A stretch of DNA of 64,000 bases from Isoperla grammatica (lineage: Eukaryota; Arthropoda; Insecta; Plecoptera; Perlodidae), in assembly GCA_945910005.1 (NCBI GenBank), contig OX246746.1, positions 44,868,210 to 44,932,209 on the forward strand, read 5' to 3'. Each line of letters starts with the position of its first letter. The stretch's first letter is position 1. Below are positions 1 to 11,268 of the stretch, piece by piece. The notes below the pieces were generated by a model. That model was not told the DNA's origin, did not search any database, and saw only the letters and a list, made by a program, of their open reading frames with translations. The position numbers and the translations under genes are program-made.

Positions 1-430
1 ATGTTGGTTGTCTGTCTACCAACCCCATGCAGAGTGTATGAAAGTAAGAACCTATGTCGGTATGAGATACTCATGTTGGTTGTCTGTCTACCAACCCCAG
101 CAAAACCCACGATTTAAGTCGGTTAGAATTACTTTAAAATGCTTTCAAAATTATCAAAACGTTTACCAAAATAACTCATTCATCAAAGAATTAATGTTAT
201 TTCTTGTGATGGTTATATTGTTCCAATAATCATTTCAGTTTTTCAAATTAACTCATTTAAATGTTTTGCAACACATCTTTCGCAATCAAATAAGTTGGTT
301 TGAAAAATGGGAACGTTAATTGAAAAAAAAAATCATTCATATTCTCCATGGAATTATGTGTTTTGGTTTACCTTGACAATTTTTCGCATTTTAATTACAG
401 CAATTCTAACAGATAGAAATCATGAGTAAA
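1..430 (+). mobile_element. Diverged TIR/tandem-repeat transposon fragment
   Basis: A ~71-bp direct repeat (starting ATGTTGGTTGTCTGTCTACC at 1 and again at 72) runs into CGATTTAAGTCGGTTAGAA at about 109. From there the sequence can be aligned by eye with 47245-47575, sharing ATTACTTTAAAATG, TTCCAATAA and a late block around TTTGAAAAATGGGAA. In the 47-kb copy the segment starts and ends with related inverted termini and is likewise preceded by a tandem array. I infer a non-autonomous DNA element cut by the window edge. The superfamily is unknown and there is no coding sequence. Confidence 0.5.
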
Positions 431-935
431 GTATAGAGCGGTTGCGCCTGTGAACTCTAGAGTAAGACAAACAGCAAGGCTTATCTTCTGCAGATGAAGC
501 AGGTGGGTGTACGTTACTACACGTTTAAAATAACTTTACTTTGAAGTATTTATATAATGGTTAGGGACATTAAATAATTATCAGTATATAAACGATGCTA
601 GTGGCAAAACCAGCCTGTATGGACCTCAACACACTGACCGGTGTTACACACGGTATTTCAGTTCATTAATACATTCCATCATACATTGCAGTTTGTACAT
701 ACAACTGATTTCGTCACATCACATCCACATTATAGCTCAAAAACATGTAGTAAAACTAAAAGAAAATTAATGTCAGGCAAATAAATCAGTCACTTTATTC
801 AAGACTCGATTGAAGTCATTTTAAAATGATAAAATGTGTACATTTTTTTAATGTCAGGTGGGACATTATTTTAGAATTGTTCATAATCGTAGCTTATATT
901 TGGACTTGGTTAAACATCTTTAGTGGACCCAATAT
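431..935. other. AT-rich spacer, nothing recognised
   Basis: There is no convincing ORF, repeat array or RNA gene here, only unique-looking AT-rich sequence. Confidence 0.5.
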
Positions 936-1071
936 TGCTTTACACCTGCTTTCGTCACATTCGGGACAGTCGTAGCCAACCAGCGAACCGCCCGAGACAC
1001 ATCCGGGCCAATACCGATCGCTGATTGGCTACGAACCAGTCGCCTGTGACGAAAGCATGTGTAAGGTAGTC
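936..1071. mobile_element. Hairpin MITE, copy 1 (CTTTCGTCACA / TAGCCAACCAGCG family)
   Basis: Two arms pair along most of their length. The left arm carries CTGCTTTCGTCACA then CGTAGCCAACCAGCGA. The right arm carries CGCTGATTGGCTACG then TGTGACGAAAGCA. A second, diverged copy with the same arm order lies at 20147-20291 and both right arms are followed by GGTAGTC. There is no ORF. The exact ends and target duplication are not certain. Confidence 0.7.
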
Positions 1072-1748
1072 GGGACAACTATGAATAACTGTTGCATGTA
1101 AGTGATTGCATTGCTCCAGCAAGCTGTCCGATATGGGAATAGAGGTAGCAGCATAGCACGAGCTTCGTTCTTACGCCAATGACTGGAATTACATCTAAAC
1201 TAGAAGAACGGAGAACACCTCATCTTCATTCGTTTTCAATTTCCAGACATTTTATTTCAAGTTGAAGCTTCTATGCCGTGAAAATCGCCTCCAGCTTCGT
1301 AACAAACGAACAGACTTGAGAGAAACTAAGTGGGCCGACGCGGAACCGGAACATGTAGTTAATAACGCCCGCGGGTGTCAACAATTATAAGTGTATATAC
1401 TTGTCTCTCTCAATGTGCGATAAATGAGAATCATTGTCAGCCAGGAACAGTTTTATAGTTACAATGTAACAACCAACCCTACCTGGGGTTCCACACTAGC
1501 GGCTAGCGGGCTACTGCAGAATCAGTTTTGGCGATAGCGGTTATACAGTTTACACATTTTAGCGATCAAATATTTAAACTAGTCTGAAAAATTTGTTCTA
1601 GAGCAGAAATATTTGAACAATTATTAGTAATACATCTTTCATTTTAGTAAGCCTATTTCTTTGTGTTTCAAGTCACCATTGTCTATTTCGTCTTAAGCAC
1701 ATCTCAGTTCTATAATGTATTGCGTGAAATGAGTATTCGTTACTGCTC
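1072..1748. other. Spacer, nothing recognised
   Basis: Unique-looking sequence with no supported gene. It ends at the start of the AAGGC array. Confidence 0.5.
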
Positions 1749-1751
1749 GTG

Positions 1752-2560
1752 CAAGGCAAGGCAAGGCAAGGCAGGGCAAGGCAGGGCAAGGCAAGGCAAG
1801 GCAAGGCAAGGCAAGGCAAGGCAAGGCAAGGCAAGGCAAGGCAAGGCAAGGCAAGGCAAGGCAAGGCAAGGCAAGGCAAGGCAAGGCAAGGCAAGGCAAG
1901 GCAAGGCAAGGCAGGGCAAGGCAAGGCAAGGCAAGGCAAGGCAAGGCAAGGCAAGGCAGGGCAAGGCAAGGCAAGGCAAGGCAAGGCAAGGCAAGGCAAG
2001 GCAAGGCAAGGCAAGGCAAGGCAAGGCAAGGCAAGGCAAGGCAAGGCAAGGCAAGGCAAGGCAAGGCAAGGCAAGGCAAGGCAAGGCAAGGCAAGGCAAG
2101 GCAAGGCAAGGCAAGGCAAGGCAGGGCAAGGCAGGGCAAGGCAAGGCAAGGCAAGGCAAGGCAAGGCAAGGCAAGGCAAGGCAAGGCAAGGCAAGGCAAG
2201 GCAAGGCAAGGCAAGGCAAGGCAAGGCAAGGCAAGGCAAGGCAAGGCAAGGCAAGGCAAGGCAAGGCAAGGCAAGGCAAGGCAAGGCAAGGCAAGGCAAG
2301 GCAAGGCAAGGCAAGGCAAGGCAAGGCAAGGCAAGGCAAGGCAAGGCAAGGCAAGGCAAGGCAAGGCAAGGCAGGGCAAGGCAAGGCAAGGCAAGGCAAG
2401 GCAAGGCAAGGCAAGGCAAGGCAAGGCAAGGCAGGGCAGGGCAAGGCAAGGCAAGGCAAGGCAAGGCAAGGCAAGGCAAGGCAAGGCAAGGCAAGGCAAG
2501 GCAAGGCAAGGCAAGGCAAGGCAAGGCAAGGCAAGGCAAGGCAAGGCAAGGTAAGGCAAG
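1752..2560. repeat. (AAGGC)n pentanucleotide microsatellite, ~810 bp
   Basis: About 160 units of AAGGC, interrupted by sporadic A-to-G changes giving GGGC units (for example near 1770, 1912, 1957, 2122 and 2430). The unit lacks stop codons in several frames, so long repetitive open frames appear on both strands; they are not genes. One strand is almost free of T, the other almost free of A. Confidence 0.97.
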
Positions 2561-2633
2561 ACAAAAGCATTCATCACATTACTCGGCTAATGTTCCAAGC
2601 AAAGATGTTATAATAAAATAGTTTTTAGAATAG

Positions 2634-3279
2634 GACTAGGATTTTAATGAAATATCATATTGTGTTATTGAGGGTATATTTCATTTTCTCTTTTAAATAT
2701 GTTTGTTTTATGCTCCCTTATAGATAAATGCTCTTTTTGGGGCATACAAGTGCATATTTGTAGCATATATTTTGTTTTAAGTGCATATTCTTCTATTTTC
2801 AGGGGCATATTTGCATTTTTAATATATTTCCTACAAACAACTACTATATATATTTCATACTTTGAAGTGTGCTTTGGTTAATGTAGTATGAGCAGTATGC
2901 ATAAGGCAATACCGCTAGGGTAGTTCACATTCTGCTGTAACCATGTCTTGTAATCTGAGGAATGCTTGGGAGAATAATTCAATTTGTTCTTTGAAAGAGT
3001 TTTCAGCCTTTTATATTTATGGCCATTCATTGAGCTGACACGTCCTCATCATCCCAACACTTGCGGATATTTGGGATTGCGTGTATGAATATTTTCAATC
3101 ACTGTGTGGGGGTTTTCATGCATCTATTAGAAAATAAAAATGAGAACGAATCCTACTTGTTGTAGTAACACACTAGATATTTTTCATTTTTAAGTGCATT
3201 TTTAACGGCATATTTAACCGTTTTTAGGGCATACTTGCTTGCATATTTCAAAGATTTTTAGGTCATATAAATCCTAGTC
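2634..3279. mobile_element. GCATAT-rich TIR element (non-autonomous)
   Basis: Inverted termini GACTAGGATTT...AAATCCTAGTC bound about 646 bp. Next to both ends lie clusters of short GCATATTT/GGCATA motifs (2740-2815 and 3195-3265), as in subterminal transposase-binding repeats. I saw no clear target-site duplication, so the superfamily is unassigned. No protein is encoded. Confidence 0.5.
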
Positions 3280-3386
3280 TTAGTTATTAACTAGTATTAC
3301 ACACAAACAAGAAACAATCGTATTCTTACGACGAAACTAGGATTTATTTTCAAACAAATGTACCAGTCATTTACTTTATTGACACA

Positions 3387-3640
3387 CTAGCGAGTACCCG
3401 GCATGCGTTGCAATGCCACTGAATGGAATGCACTAAGATGTAAATCAGTGTGCATTGTTCGTCTGGCTTGAGCATTGTGAACTCGGACACTTTCGAGTCT
3501 TGCTTCCCGTTGCTCGTCTGTTTCACACGATCTGGCTTGAGCAATTGTGAACTCGGACGGTTTCGAGTCTTGCTTCCCGTTGCTCGTCTGTTTCTGATGC
3601 TCGTGATGCTCTTTTCTTTCTTGCTTGAGCACTGCGATCA
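3387..3640 (-). mobile_element. Helitron 3' terminus, minus strand
   Basis: On the minus strand the sequence ends with a short hairpin (GGCAT...ATGCC at 3400-3417), about ten bases, then CTAG followed by T (3390-3386). This matches the Helitron 3' rule: hairpin, ~10 nt, CTRR, insertion between A and T. Inside lies an imperfect direct repeat (TGGCTTGAGCA...TTGCTTCCCGTTGCTCGTCTG at about 3460 and 3535). No Rep/helicase ORF is present, so this is a non-autonomous or truncated copy; its 5' end was not located. Confidence 0.5.
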
Positions 3641-4330
3641 TGTAACTTTAGTAGATAACGATCGACGTCGTTGAAAATTGTACGTTTGAACGATCGTAGC
3701 TCTTAAATGCAATTATGCACAGCTCAGTAACGCTATTAAACGTTGAACTCTCATTCCGGGGATGACAACTAGCCATAGTTACAAAAATATGGGTCGTAAA
3801 CCCCAAATATCATTATTATCATCATCACAAAAATCGTGCGCGCCTCTCGATCGCGAGCACCCAGCCATTAACAGCTTTCGATACCAAAAAATGGCGGAAA
3901 CGCCGGTGTTTAAACGACTTTATTTCACAAAACTAAAGTAGGACGGACTATACCTTTAGAGTTTAAACCTACCTCTAGAACACAGTAGAATATGAGAATA
4001 AATACGTGCTGTGAGTAGTTACTCTATGGATCTACTCAGAAAAGTGTAAATTTTGATACATTTTGACAGGCTTTCAATAAAAACAAAAGACTGCCATTGT
4101 TGCTCACAGCTTGCTGGATTTTGACTAGTTCTTGTGAACTTCTTCGAATTCTCGATTCTCATTGGCTACACAAAAACGAACAAATTATTCGATTAGTTTT
4201 TACTTAAGTGGTGCAAGTGTAGGCCCTACAAATATTTTTTAAGGAATTTTTATGTAAACCCTGTTATTTTGTGAAAAAAGTTATTAAATGAAAAAAAAGT
4301 TAAAAAGTTAAAGTTAAAGTATTATTTTTA
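3641..4330. other. Spacer, nothing recognised
   Basis: AT-rich, with no supported gene or repeat. Confidence 0.45.
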
Positions 4331-4394
4331 GTTGATGGAGGTTTTCACGACCCGTAGATGTGAACTGTTGTGTTGTTCAGGGTAATTTCCTTAA

Positions 4395-4745
4395 CCTGAT
4401 TGGTTAGGGCCAAGTAGTACTCTGGCCAAGCCAATCAGAGACAAGGGTGAATCCAATTTGCTCTCCCGCTACTCCAAGTATATAAGCAGTCCATATCATC
4501 TTCATAGGCGCCGCGGGGGGGAGGGGGGGGGGGGGCAAGTAGTACTCTGGCCTAGCCAATCAGAGACAAGAGTGAATCCAATTTGCTCTCCTGCTACTCC
4601 AACTTTAGTATATAAGCAGTGCATATAATATACCATTTGTACAGTCTTGAAAAGGCCACCAACATGGGTGGCGAAACGTCGAGTTATATAAACTCAGTAC
4701 CGACACGACGAAATAACCAAGAACATAACAGTTCTCAAAAGTATT
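4395..4745 (+). mobile_element. Duplicated promoter-like segment, possible Penelope-like terminal repeat
   Basis: Two ~85-bp direct repeats (4409-4495 and 4535-4621) each contain CAAGTAGTACTCTGGCC, a CCAAT box (GCCAATCAGAGACAAG) and, about 60 bp downstream, TATATAAGCAG. A G-run (~4516-4535) separates them. Past the second copy lies a stem (GGCCACC/GGGTGGC, 4656-4673) followed by GAAACGTC. That resembles the stem II plus GAAA half of hammerhead motifs known from Penelope-like element terminal repeats, but the CTGATGA half is not intact. The Penelope assignment is therefore an inference; an endogenous pol II promoter-like repeat is the alternative. Confidence 0.4.
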
Positions 4746-4974
4746 CTTTTGTTAAAAAATATTGCTCTAAATATCCCGTACTAGCAGTGAGAAACATTTT
4801 CATTGGAAGTATAGGTCAGTGTTGGCGAAGGCAATAAATATAAATCAGCCTAATTTAATACAGACCTCGATTGCGGTTTCTGTTCATTCGCCCCGGCAAA
4901 TATTAGTCTCACCTATAATGAAACATAAATTGGAATGGTCTTGACACCATTGTTCAAACTTATCGGATAAAAAC

Positions 4975-5417
4975 CTTAGACCAGTAATATAGGTAGACGG
5001 AGCAAGCAGATGCTAGCGACCGGCCGCGAGTGAGACCAACATTGAGACCACGTGATGTGGGGACAGGATGCGCGGCAATTTAAAGCGTTTGCGTATGAAC
5101 AGTACAAACAGTACATCGTTGTGTAAAGAAAAATGATCATTTTCAATAAGTGCAAATTAAAAATATGTTAACTAAGATTAACAGTACCTTCACTAATCAT
5201 TTCTGAGGAAATACAAATAATAATACATACTTTGTCAAATGTCAAACGTGTTTGCCGCGCACTTAACACCATCTAGCGGCAAACCTGCGAACTTCTCGCT
5301 AAGAATGCAGTCTATCGCGGATTGGTCGAGAAGGCTGTGTCCCCACATCACGTGGTTTCAATGATGGTCTCACTCGCGATGACGTCATACTCCGTCTACC
5401 TATATTACTGGTCTAAG
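4975..5417. mobile_element. MITE with ~90-bp imperfect TIRs and 8-bp TSD
   Basis: The ends are CTTAGACCAGTAATATAGG and its complement CCTATATTACTGGTCTAAG, with homology extending inward through the GGTCTCACTCGCG and CCACATCACGTGGT blocks. The flanks are ATAAAAAC on both sides (4967-4974 and 5418-5425), an exact 8-bp duplication. An 8-bp TSD fits hAT or P-type transposition. No transposase. Each arm carries a CACGTG E-box. Confidence 0.8.
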
Positions 5418-5570
5418 ATAAAAACTAGAAATTCTACTTTCATTTAACCGGAAATAGAAACCCGTCAGTAATTCGAATCTAGATTGAAAATTTACGAAAT
5501 CGTACTTCCAATAAAATAGCATATTATTATCATCCACAACCTCTAGTTAGCTCCGCCTATGAGCAGTGAG

Positions 5571-6824
5571 CAGGGGCGGATTTAAGAAAAAGGGCCCGGT
5601 CGGCATTGATGATTGAAGTTCGTGGAGATGAGGTATAGCGCGGAATAGCAGGGGTCTGGGGCTATGCCCCAGCCGCCGGAAACAATTTCGATGAGGGCGA
5701 AAATATTTTTGGTACTGCAATAAGTTTGATGGCCTAAAACGCGTTTAGGTTATTTGTAAAAAGAGCCTTGTCCGTGGGAAACATTTCCCCGAAAAATAAT
5801 GAATTATTACTGTCCCCATTTTTTATTGATGTAGCTACTGATGAGACTAAATATAGACGCCGGTTTTAGTAGTAGTTTGGTTTTCAAAATTAACATTAAG
5901 TTCTACTTGAGAAAATAATGTTCGTGACGTCAGCTAGATCATTCGGACACATGTTCTTGTTGCACTGTGGGGAAACCAGAACAGAGATTTTAAATATCAA
6001 TCGACGTTTCATCGCGTTTACTTACTTTACCAACACTTGCTGATTTAAGCGCACTCGAACATACCTTCCTCTCAGCAACAAATAGTAATTTTGTTTGTTT
6101 AGGGTCACTGCCTGCACTTAATAAAAGAGAACGTTCCCTATCTTTACACTTTTGACAGCCTGGTTTATGAATTTGTATTTGTCTTTCTCGCTCATTTCTA
6201 AACATACCTGAACCTGGCAGTGGCAAATTTCAATACCACATGCTACAATATATATGTGTAAAATAACAATTCAAACTAACAAAAGGAATCACACACACGC
6301 ACACGCTGTAGCACAATATTTTGCAAGAACTACTTGACTTCCGTCACTTGCCAAACTTATTATACAACTGAGCTACGAAGTACGAACACGTGTTTATGGT
6401 TTAAAGACACAACAAGCCACCCCCACCCGACCACCCATCGACCACTTATATAACTACTGTTACTGATTCTCCTCGAATTTTGAAATATGCGCATCCGCTT
6501 TTATGTTTACGAAGCGTTGTTTCTCAGAACTGGGTAAATCTGTTTTGAACGTGAAAACATCCTGTCCCGCTGTCCCTACCCTTATTTTGTAACAACTTGT
6601 CGTTATTGTGAAAAGCCCACACTAAACTCTTCATATAATTTTGTCGATTGTAGATTCGTTTCCCTTTCATTGACAATTTCAACAAATAGAGGCTGAGTAG
6701 ACGACAACTACAATATACCAAGCTATGATTATCAGCAACGGGGGCTGGGGGGGGGGGGGGGCCCCGTCCGGGTCGGGGCCCGGTCGGCATTCGCCGACCT
6801 CGCCGCCCGTTAAATCCGCCCCTG
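5571..6824. mobile_element. Non-autonomous hAT transposon, 1254 bp, intact 8-bp TSD
   Basis: The termini are CAGGGGCGGATTTAA and its complement TTAAATCCGCCCCTG, a TIR form recurrent in animal hAT elements. Next to them are GGGCCCGGTCGGCAT and its inverse. The flanking octamer GCAGTGAG occurs at 5563-5570 and 6825-6832. The inner right arm holds a G-run followed by CCCCG. Only short ORFs are present (for example minus-strand 6226-5990, 78 codons, lysine/arginine-rich with CQKCK); none shows a hAT dimerisation domain, so it must be moved in trans if it is active. Confidence 0.88.
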
Positions 6825-6991
6825 GCAGTGAGCACCTCTCTACGTGACTACTGACTTCCATTAGCTAATTACTCACTGACATCTTGTCGCCTTTTAAATA
6901 ATGTAAGAGAAACAAGAAGGCCGACTCTTACTGAAAGGAAACATATTCGTATTCTTTCTTCAAGCTTTATACAAGAAAGAATTTCAGTTTA

Positions 6992-7304
6992 TATACAATA
7001 ATATTACATGAAAAAAATATATTTTTTTAAAAACAACGCTTATATTTAAATGCACTAAAAAGTAAAAAATAAATTTTCGCCCAACAAATTTTTGCCTCAC
7101 TCGGAAAATAAAAGCGTTGGGCGCTTTTGGTATTGACATAGATTGCAGTATTCTGCTGTTTATGCAGGGAAAGCGCCCAACGCTTTTATTTTCCGAGTAA
7201 GGCAAAAATTTGTTGAGCGAAAATTTATTTTTTACTTTTTAGTGCATTTAAATATAAGCGTTGTTTTAAAAAAAATTATTTTTTTCATGTAATATTATTT
7301 TATA
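6992..7304. mobile_element. Foldback element, ~142-bp arms
   Basis: The left arm 6992-7135 and right arm 7163-7304 are near-perfect reverse complements. They start TATACAATAATATTACATG and end CATGTAATATTATTTTATA, with GCGCCCAACGCTTTTATTTT at the centre. The loop is under 30 bp. A transcript would form an extended hairpin. There is no ORF. It abuts the satellite that begins at about 7340. Confidence 0.85.
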
Positions 7305-7344
7305 CTTTTTAGTCTTAAAGAATCTTGCAATCGAATATATATCG

Positions 7345-8690
7345 AATATCGATTGATTAATTAATTATGATGGTTTAATTGATTATTTAGTAAATATGAC
7401 AATTGATTCATGTATTGTCATTAAGAATACGTCTGTGTGAAAACTTTCAGCTCAATTCGACGTTCGAAAGTGAGTGTTTTATCGATCCCCATATAAAACA
7501 TCAATTAATTAATTATGATGGCTTAATTGATTATTTAGTAAATATGACAATTGATTCATGTATTGTCATTAGAATACGTCTGTGTGAAAACTTTCAACTC
7601 GATTCGACGTTGGGAAGTGGGTGAAATATCGATTCCCATATAAAACATTAATTAATTATGATGAATTAACTGACTATTTTTAGTAAATATGATAATTGAT
7701 ACGTGTATTGTTATTTAGAATACGTCTGTGTGAAACTTTCGGCTCAATTCGACGTTCGAAAGTGAGTGTTTTATCGATCCCCATATAAAACATCAATTAA
7801 TTAATTATGATGGCTTAATTGATTATTTAGTAAATATGACAATTGATTCATGTATTGTCATTAGAATACGTCTGTGTGAAAACTTTCAACTCGATTCGAC
7901 GTTGGGAAGTGGGTGAAATATCGATTCCCATATAAAACATTAATTAATTATGATGAATTAACTGACTATTTTTAGTAAATATGACAATTGATACGTGTAT
8001 TGTCATTTAGAATACGTCTGTGTGAAAACTTTCAGCTCAATTCGACGTTCGGAAGTGGGTTAAACATCGATTCCCATATAAAACATTAATTAATTATGAT
8101 AAATTAATTGAATATTTAGTAAATGTGACAATTGATTCGGGTATTGTCATTAAAAATACGTCTGTGTGAAAACGTTCAGCTCAATTCAACGTTGGAAAGT
8201 GGGTGAAATATCGATTTCCATATAAAACATCAATTAATTAATTAATTATAATGAATAAATTGATTATTTAGTAAATATGACAATTGATTCGTGTAAAGTC
8301 ATTAAGAATACGTCTGTGTAAAAACTTTTAACTCGATTTGACGTTGGGAAGTGGGTTAAATATCGATTTCCATATAAAACATTAATTTATTAATTATAAT
8401 GAATTAATTGACAGTTTAGTAAATATGACAATTGATTCATGTATTGTCATTAGAAATACGTCTGTGTACAAAATTTCAGCTTGATCGGACATTTAAAAGT
8501 AGGTGAAATATCGATTCAAAGATTCATCGATTTCCATGTAAAACATTAATTAATTAATTATGATAAATTAATTGACAATTTAGTAAATATGACAGTTGAT
8601 TCATGTATTGTCATCAAGAATACGTCTGTGTAAAACATTTCAGCTTGATCGGACATCTAGAAGTAGGTGGATTATCGATTCAAAATTCCG
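7345..8690. repeat. ~147-bp AT-rich satellite, about nine units
   Basis: The unit contains AATTAATTATGATG, AAATATGACAATTGATTC, TGTATTGTCATT, AATACGTCTGTGTGAAAAC and ATCGATTCCCATATAAAAC. The CATATAAAAC landmark recurs at about 7490, 7639, 7782, 7930, 8078 and 8220. Adjacent units differ, but 7403-7640 and 7694-7930 are almost the same, showing ~290-bp dimers. Divergence rises toward the right end. Confidence 0.92.
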
Positions 8691-8985
8691 TCCATACAAA
8701 CAAGGCAAGTTAATATAAGCGTTGTAATAAAAACAAACAGAAACAAACATGCAAATGTTCAAGGCAGAAAGGTTGTTTAATTTCACTAAAAGTACATTAA
8801 ACAGAAATGTCGTTCATTTTGTTTCAAAGCTAATCTTTTCGCATCTTGATAGATAAAAATAGAAATTACGAGAAATATATGGGAGCCAATTTGTACCTAC
8901 AATTTCATACACATAAGTACAAACCTCATAATATGTTGGATCTCATTTGAGACTCTAAAAGCAGTCAATTCAAACATGTCCTTAA
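8691..8985. other. AT-rich spacer, nothing recognised
   Basis: No ORF or repeat that I can support. Confidence 0.45.
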
Positions 8986-8988
8986 TTG

Positions 8989-9181
8989 AGGGGACTGAGA
9001 ACTGAGGACTGTGGACTGAGACTGGGGACTGAGGGCTGAGGACTGAGGACTGAGACTGGGGACTGAGACTGGGGACTGAGGACTGAGGACTGAGGACTGA
9101 GACTGGGGACTGAGGACTGAGGACTGAGGACTGAGACTGGGGACTGAGGACTGAGGACTGAGGACTGAGACTGGGGACTAA
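8989..9181. repeat. GGACTGA-based minisatellite
   Basis: Built from GGACTGA and GACTGGG heptamers arranged in a longer GGACTGAGACTGG pattern. It is G-rich on the plus strand, about 190 bp long, and non-coding. Confidence 0.93.
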
Positions 9182-9288
9182 GGGATTGTTAGCTTTGCTG
9201 AATCAAACATACAGAGAATTCAATAGATAGCTATAATTTAAAAGTTTGTATAATTATTAATACAGTAGATGTTGGTGGTAGGGTAGAT

Positions 9289-9540
9289 AGGGTAGAGGCG
9301 CAATGCAATCGGCAATTCGTCTTAACGCCTTTTACTGCCCAATATACTTTAGTCGGGTAGTAGGAGTTCCCCAAGCGACGCGAAGACGGAGGTTTCGGCT
9401 GTCTTCGCATATCTTCGGCGAATTAGCCGACCAATCAGGCCCTTCATCGCGTCGCTTGGCAAACTCCTACTAACCGACTAAAGTATGTTGGGCAGCTAAA
9501 GGCGATAGACAAACTGCCGATTGCGTTGCGCCTCTACCCT
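9289..9540. mobile_element. 252-bp MITE with ~90-bp arms
   Basis: AGGGTAGAGGCGCAA at the left matches TTGCGCCTCTACCCT at the right, and the inversion continues through TATACTTTAGTCGG/CCGACTAAAGTAT and CCAAGCGACGCGA/TCGCGTCGCTTGG. The core has GACCAATCAG. No certain target duplication was seen and there is no ORF. Confidence 0.8.
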
Positions 9541-9985
9541 GTATTACTCAATGATTTAGAATTTTAGATAATATCTCGTGCTACAATTGAACCCACATTG
9601 ATAAACACTATATAAAAGTTGTATGGTTGTAACTTACTTATGCAGTACAATCCAGAAAACACAAGATATAATAGATGAAATATAAAATAAAGTCAACACA
9701 CAAGTAGTAGGTACTATACAAGATATAGATAGCCCTAACATAAAACACAAAAATGTGCTAGACTTGTGAATAGTGTATAATAAAGACATAATAAATGTAT
9801 ATATAATAACTGTAGCTTATAATGACAAAATTCTAGTAAATAAGTACAATGCGAAGACTTAGTAAAACAGGCAACGCATAATGGGCAAAACTGTTATCAA
9901 GAAAGTATGTATAAGTATATTCTTATATTCTTCGTCATTAGAATAGTAAAGTAGAAGTTAATTAATTAATAAAGTAAAATACATT
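9541..9985. other. AT-rich spacer, nothing recognised
   Basis: Very A-rich, with no gene or repeat that I can support. Confidence 0.45.
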
Positions 9986-9989
9986 TAAA

Positions 9990-10147
9990 GAATGAAATGA
10001 AATGAAATGAAATGAAATGAAATGAAATGAAATGAAATGAAATGAAATGAAATGAAATGAAATGAAATGAAATGAAATGAAATGAAATGAAATGAAATGA
10101 AATGAAATGAAATGAAATGAAATGAAATGAAATGAAATGAAATGAAA
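9990..10147. repeat. (AAATG)n pentanucleotide microsatellite
   Basis: About 31 nearly perfect AAATG units. The minus-strand open frame across it reads repeated FISFH and is not a gene. Confidence 0.97.
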
Positions 10148-11265
10148 CGAAGTACAAATAAAATAAAATATTGTTGAATACTTGAAACTTGGCTAATTTA
10201 ATATCAATACATTTATTTTTGATTGTATAAGCATTGTCGTTGTAAACATCGACATGCGACATTTGAGAGCTATTGTAAGTGACATATTATTGGAAATGGC
10301 AACGTGGGACTGCTTGTTAATATTGTTGATGTTACCTCGTTAATTTTATGGTTGTATCGAAGCAATCACACCGATGTTTTCGACTTATACGTGACCAAAC
10401 AGCGAGCGCAGTTTCTAATGCCGGTCGCTGGTTTGCCAATAACCATGACTGTATCAATATAGCCACTTTAATCTGTGTCATTGTGGATTTTACGATTTTT
10501 TTCAATCTCATACGAAAGTTTTGTGCTGTTCGTTTTATTGGGTTTTCTCCGAAATTAGGGAACGAAATGAAAATAAGAATTTTCACTGAAAACGTAAGGA
10601 ATATATTCCTATCTGCTCGCAGTAAGTCAGACAGCAGACTCAATAACGATATTACATCTCCATCATGCTGCTACCCGCTACGGCCATGAATCTGCTACAC
10701 AGAATACTGATACTACAGATAACCGAGGGTGGAGACTTGAGCCATCTAGAAAACGACTCACTCCTTACTTTAGAGATACAGATACTTCGTAATTAAACAA
10801 CATTCTATTACTCGTGATTTTCGTTCTCCTTTTCTTAGGTTTTCTTCATGTATCATTTGAATAATTCACGTTTCACTCTTTTCTTGTTTTTTTTTTCATT
10901 GATAATGTAATTTGTTCTTGGTTTCCTTCATTACACTATCAACACAATAACTAAAATTTCCTTTTCAAGCTTCTCTTTGATTATTTTTATATATTCAAAC
11001 ATATAGAAGTAAATACGAATCAGATTAGCCCAAATAAAAGAATAAATGCGCTTAGAACGTTTACGAACAAAGTGTTTATTTAAAATAAAGATGTCAGTTT
11101 TTGTCGGAGACAGCGGATGATTTATGATCGTAATGTGACTCTGTATATTATCGCACGTCAATGCGTAAGCAGATACTCTTAAATAAATTATATTATACCT
11201 ATACAGGCATGCAATAATCTTTTTTTGGAGCACAATAACTCTTATATCAGTATATCTATCTATAT
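10148..11265. other. Spacer, no assignable gene
   Basis: Overlapping open frames on both strands between 10332 and 10689 (about 103-113 codons) show no domain that I recognise. The CAGCGAGCG / GGTCGCTGG pair near 10400-10430 is weakly reminiscent of the hairpin MITE at 936. Confidence 0.35.
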
Positions 11266-11268
11266 CTA

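Noticed and set aside
1663..2621. Long open frames of 276-316 codons on both strands over the AAGGC array
   Set aside because: They are products of a stop-free pentanucleotide repeat, with no flanking coding context or splice structure.
2634..3279. Assigning the GCATAT element to hAT
   Set aside because: The candidate flanking octamers (TAGAATAG and TTAGTTAT) do not match, so only a TIR element is claimed.
10332..10689. Overlapping 103- and 113-codon frames
   Set aside because: Antisense to each other, no domain, no supporting signals; treated as chance.
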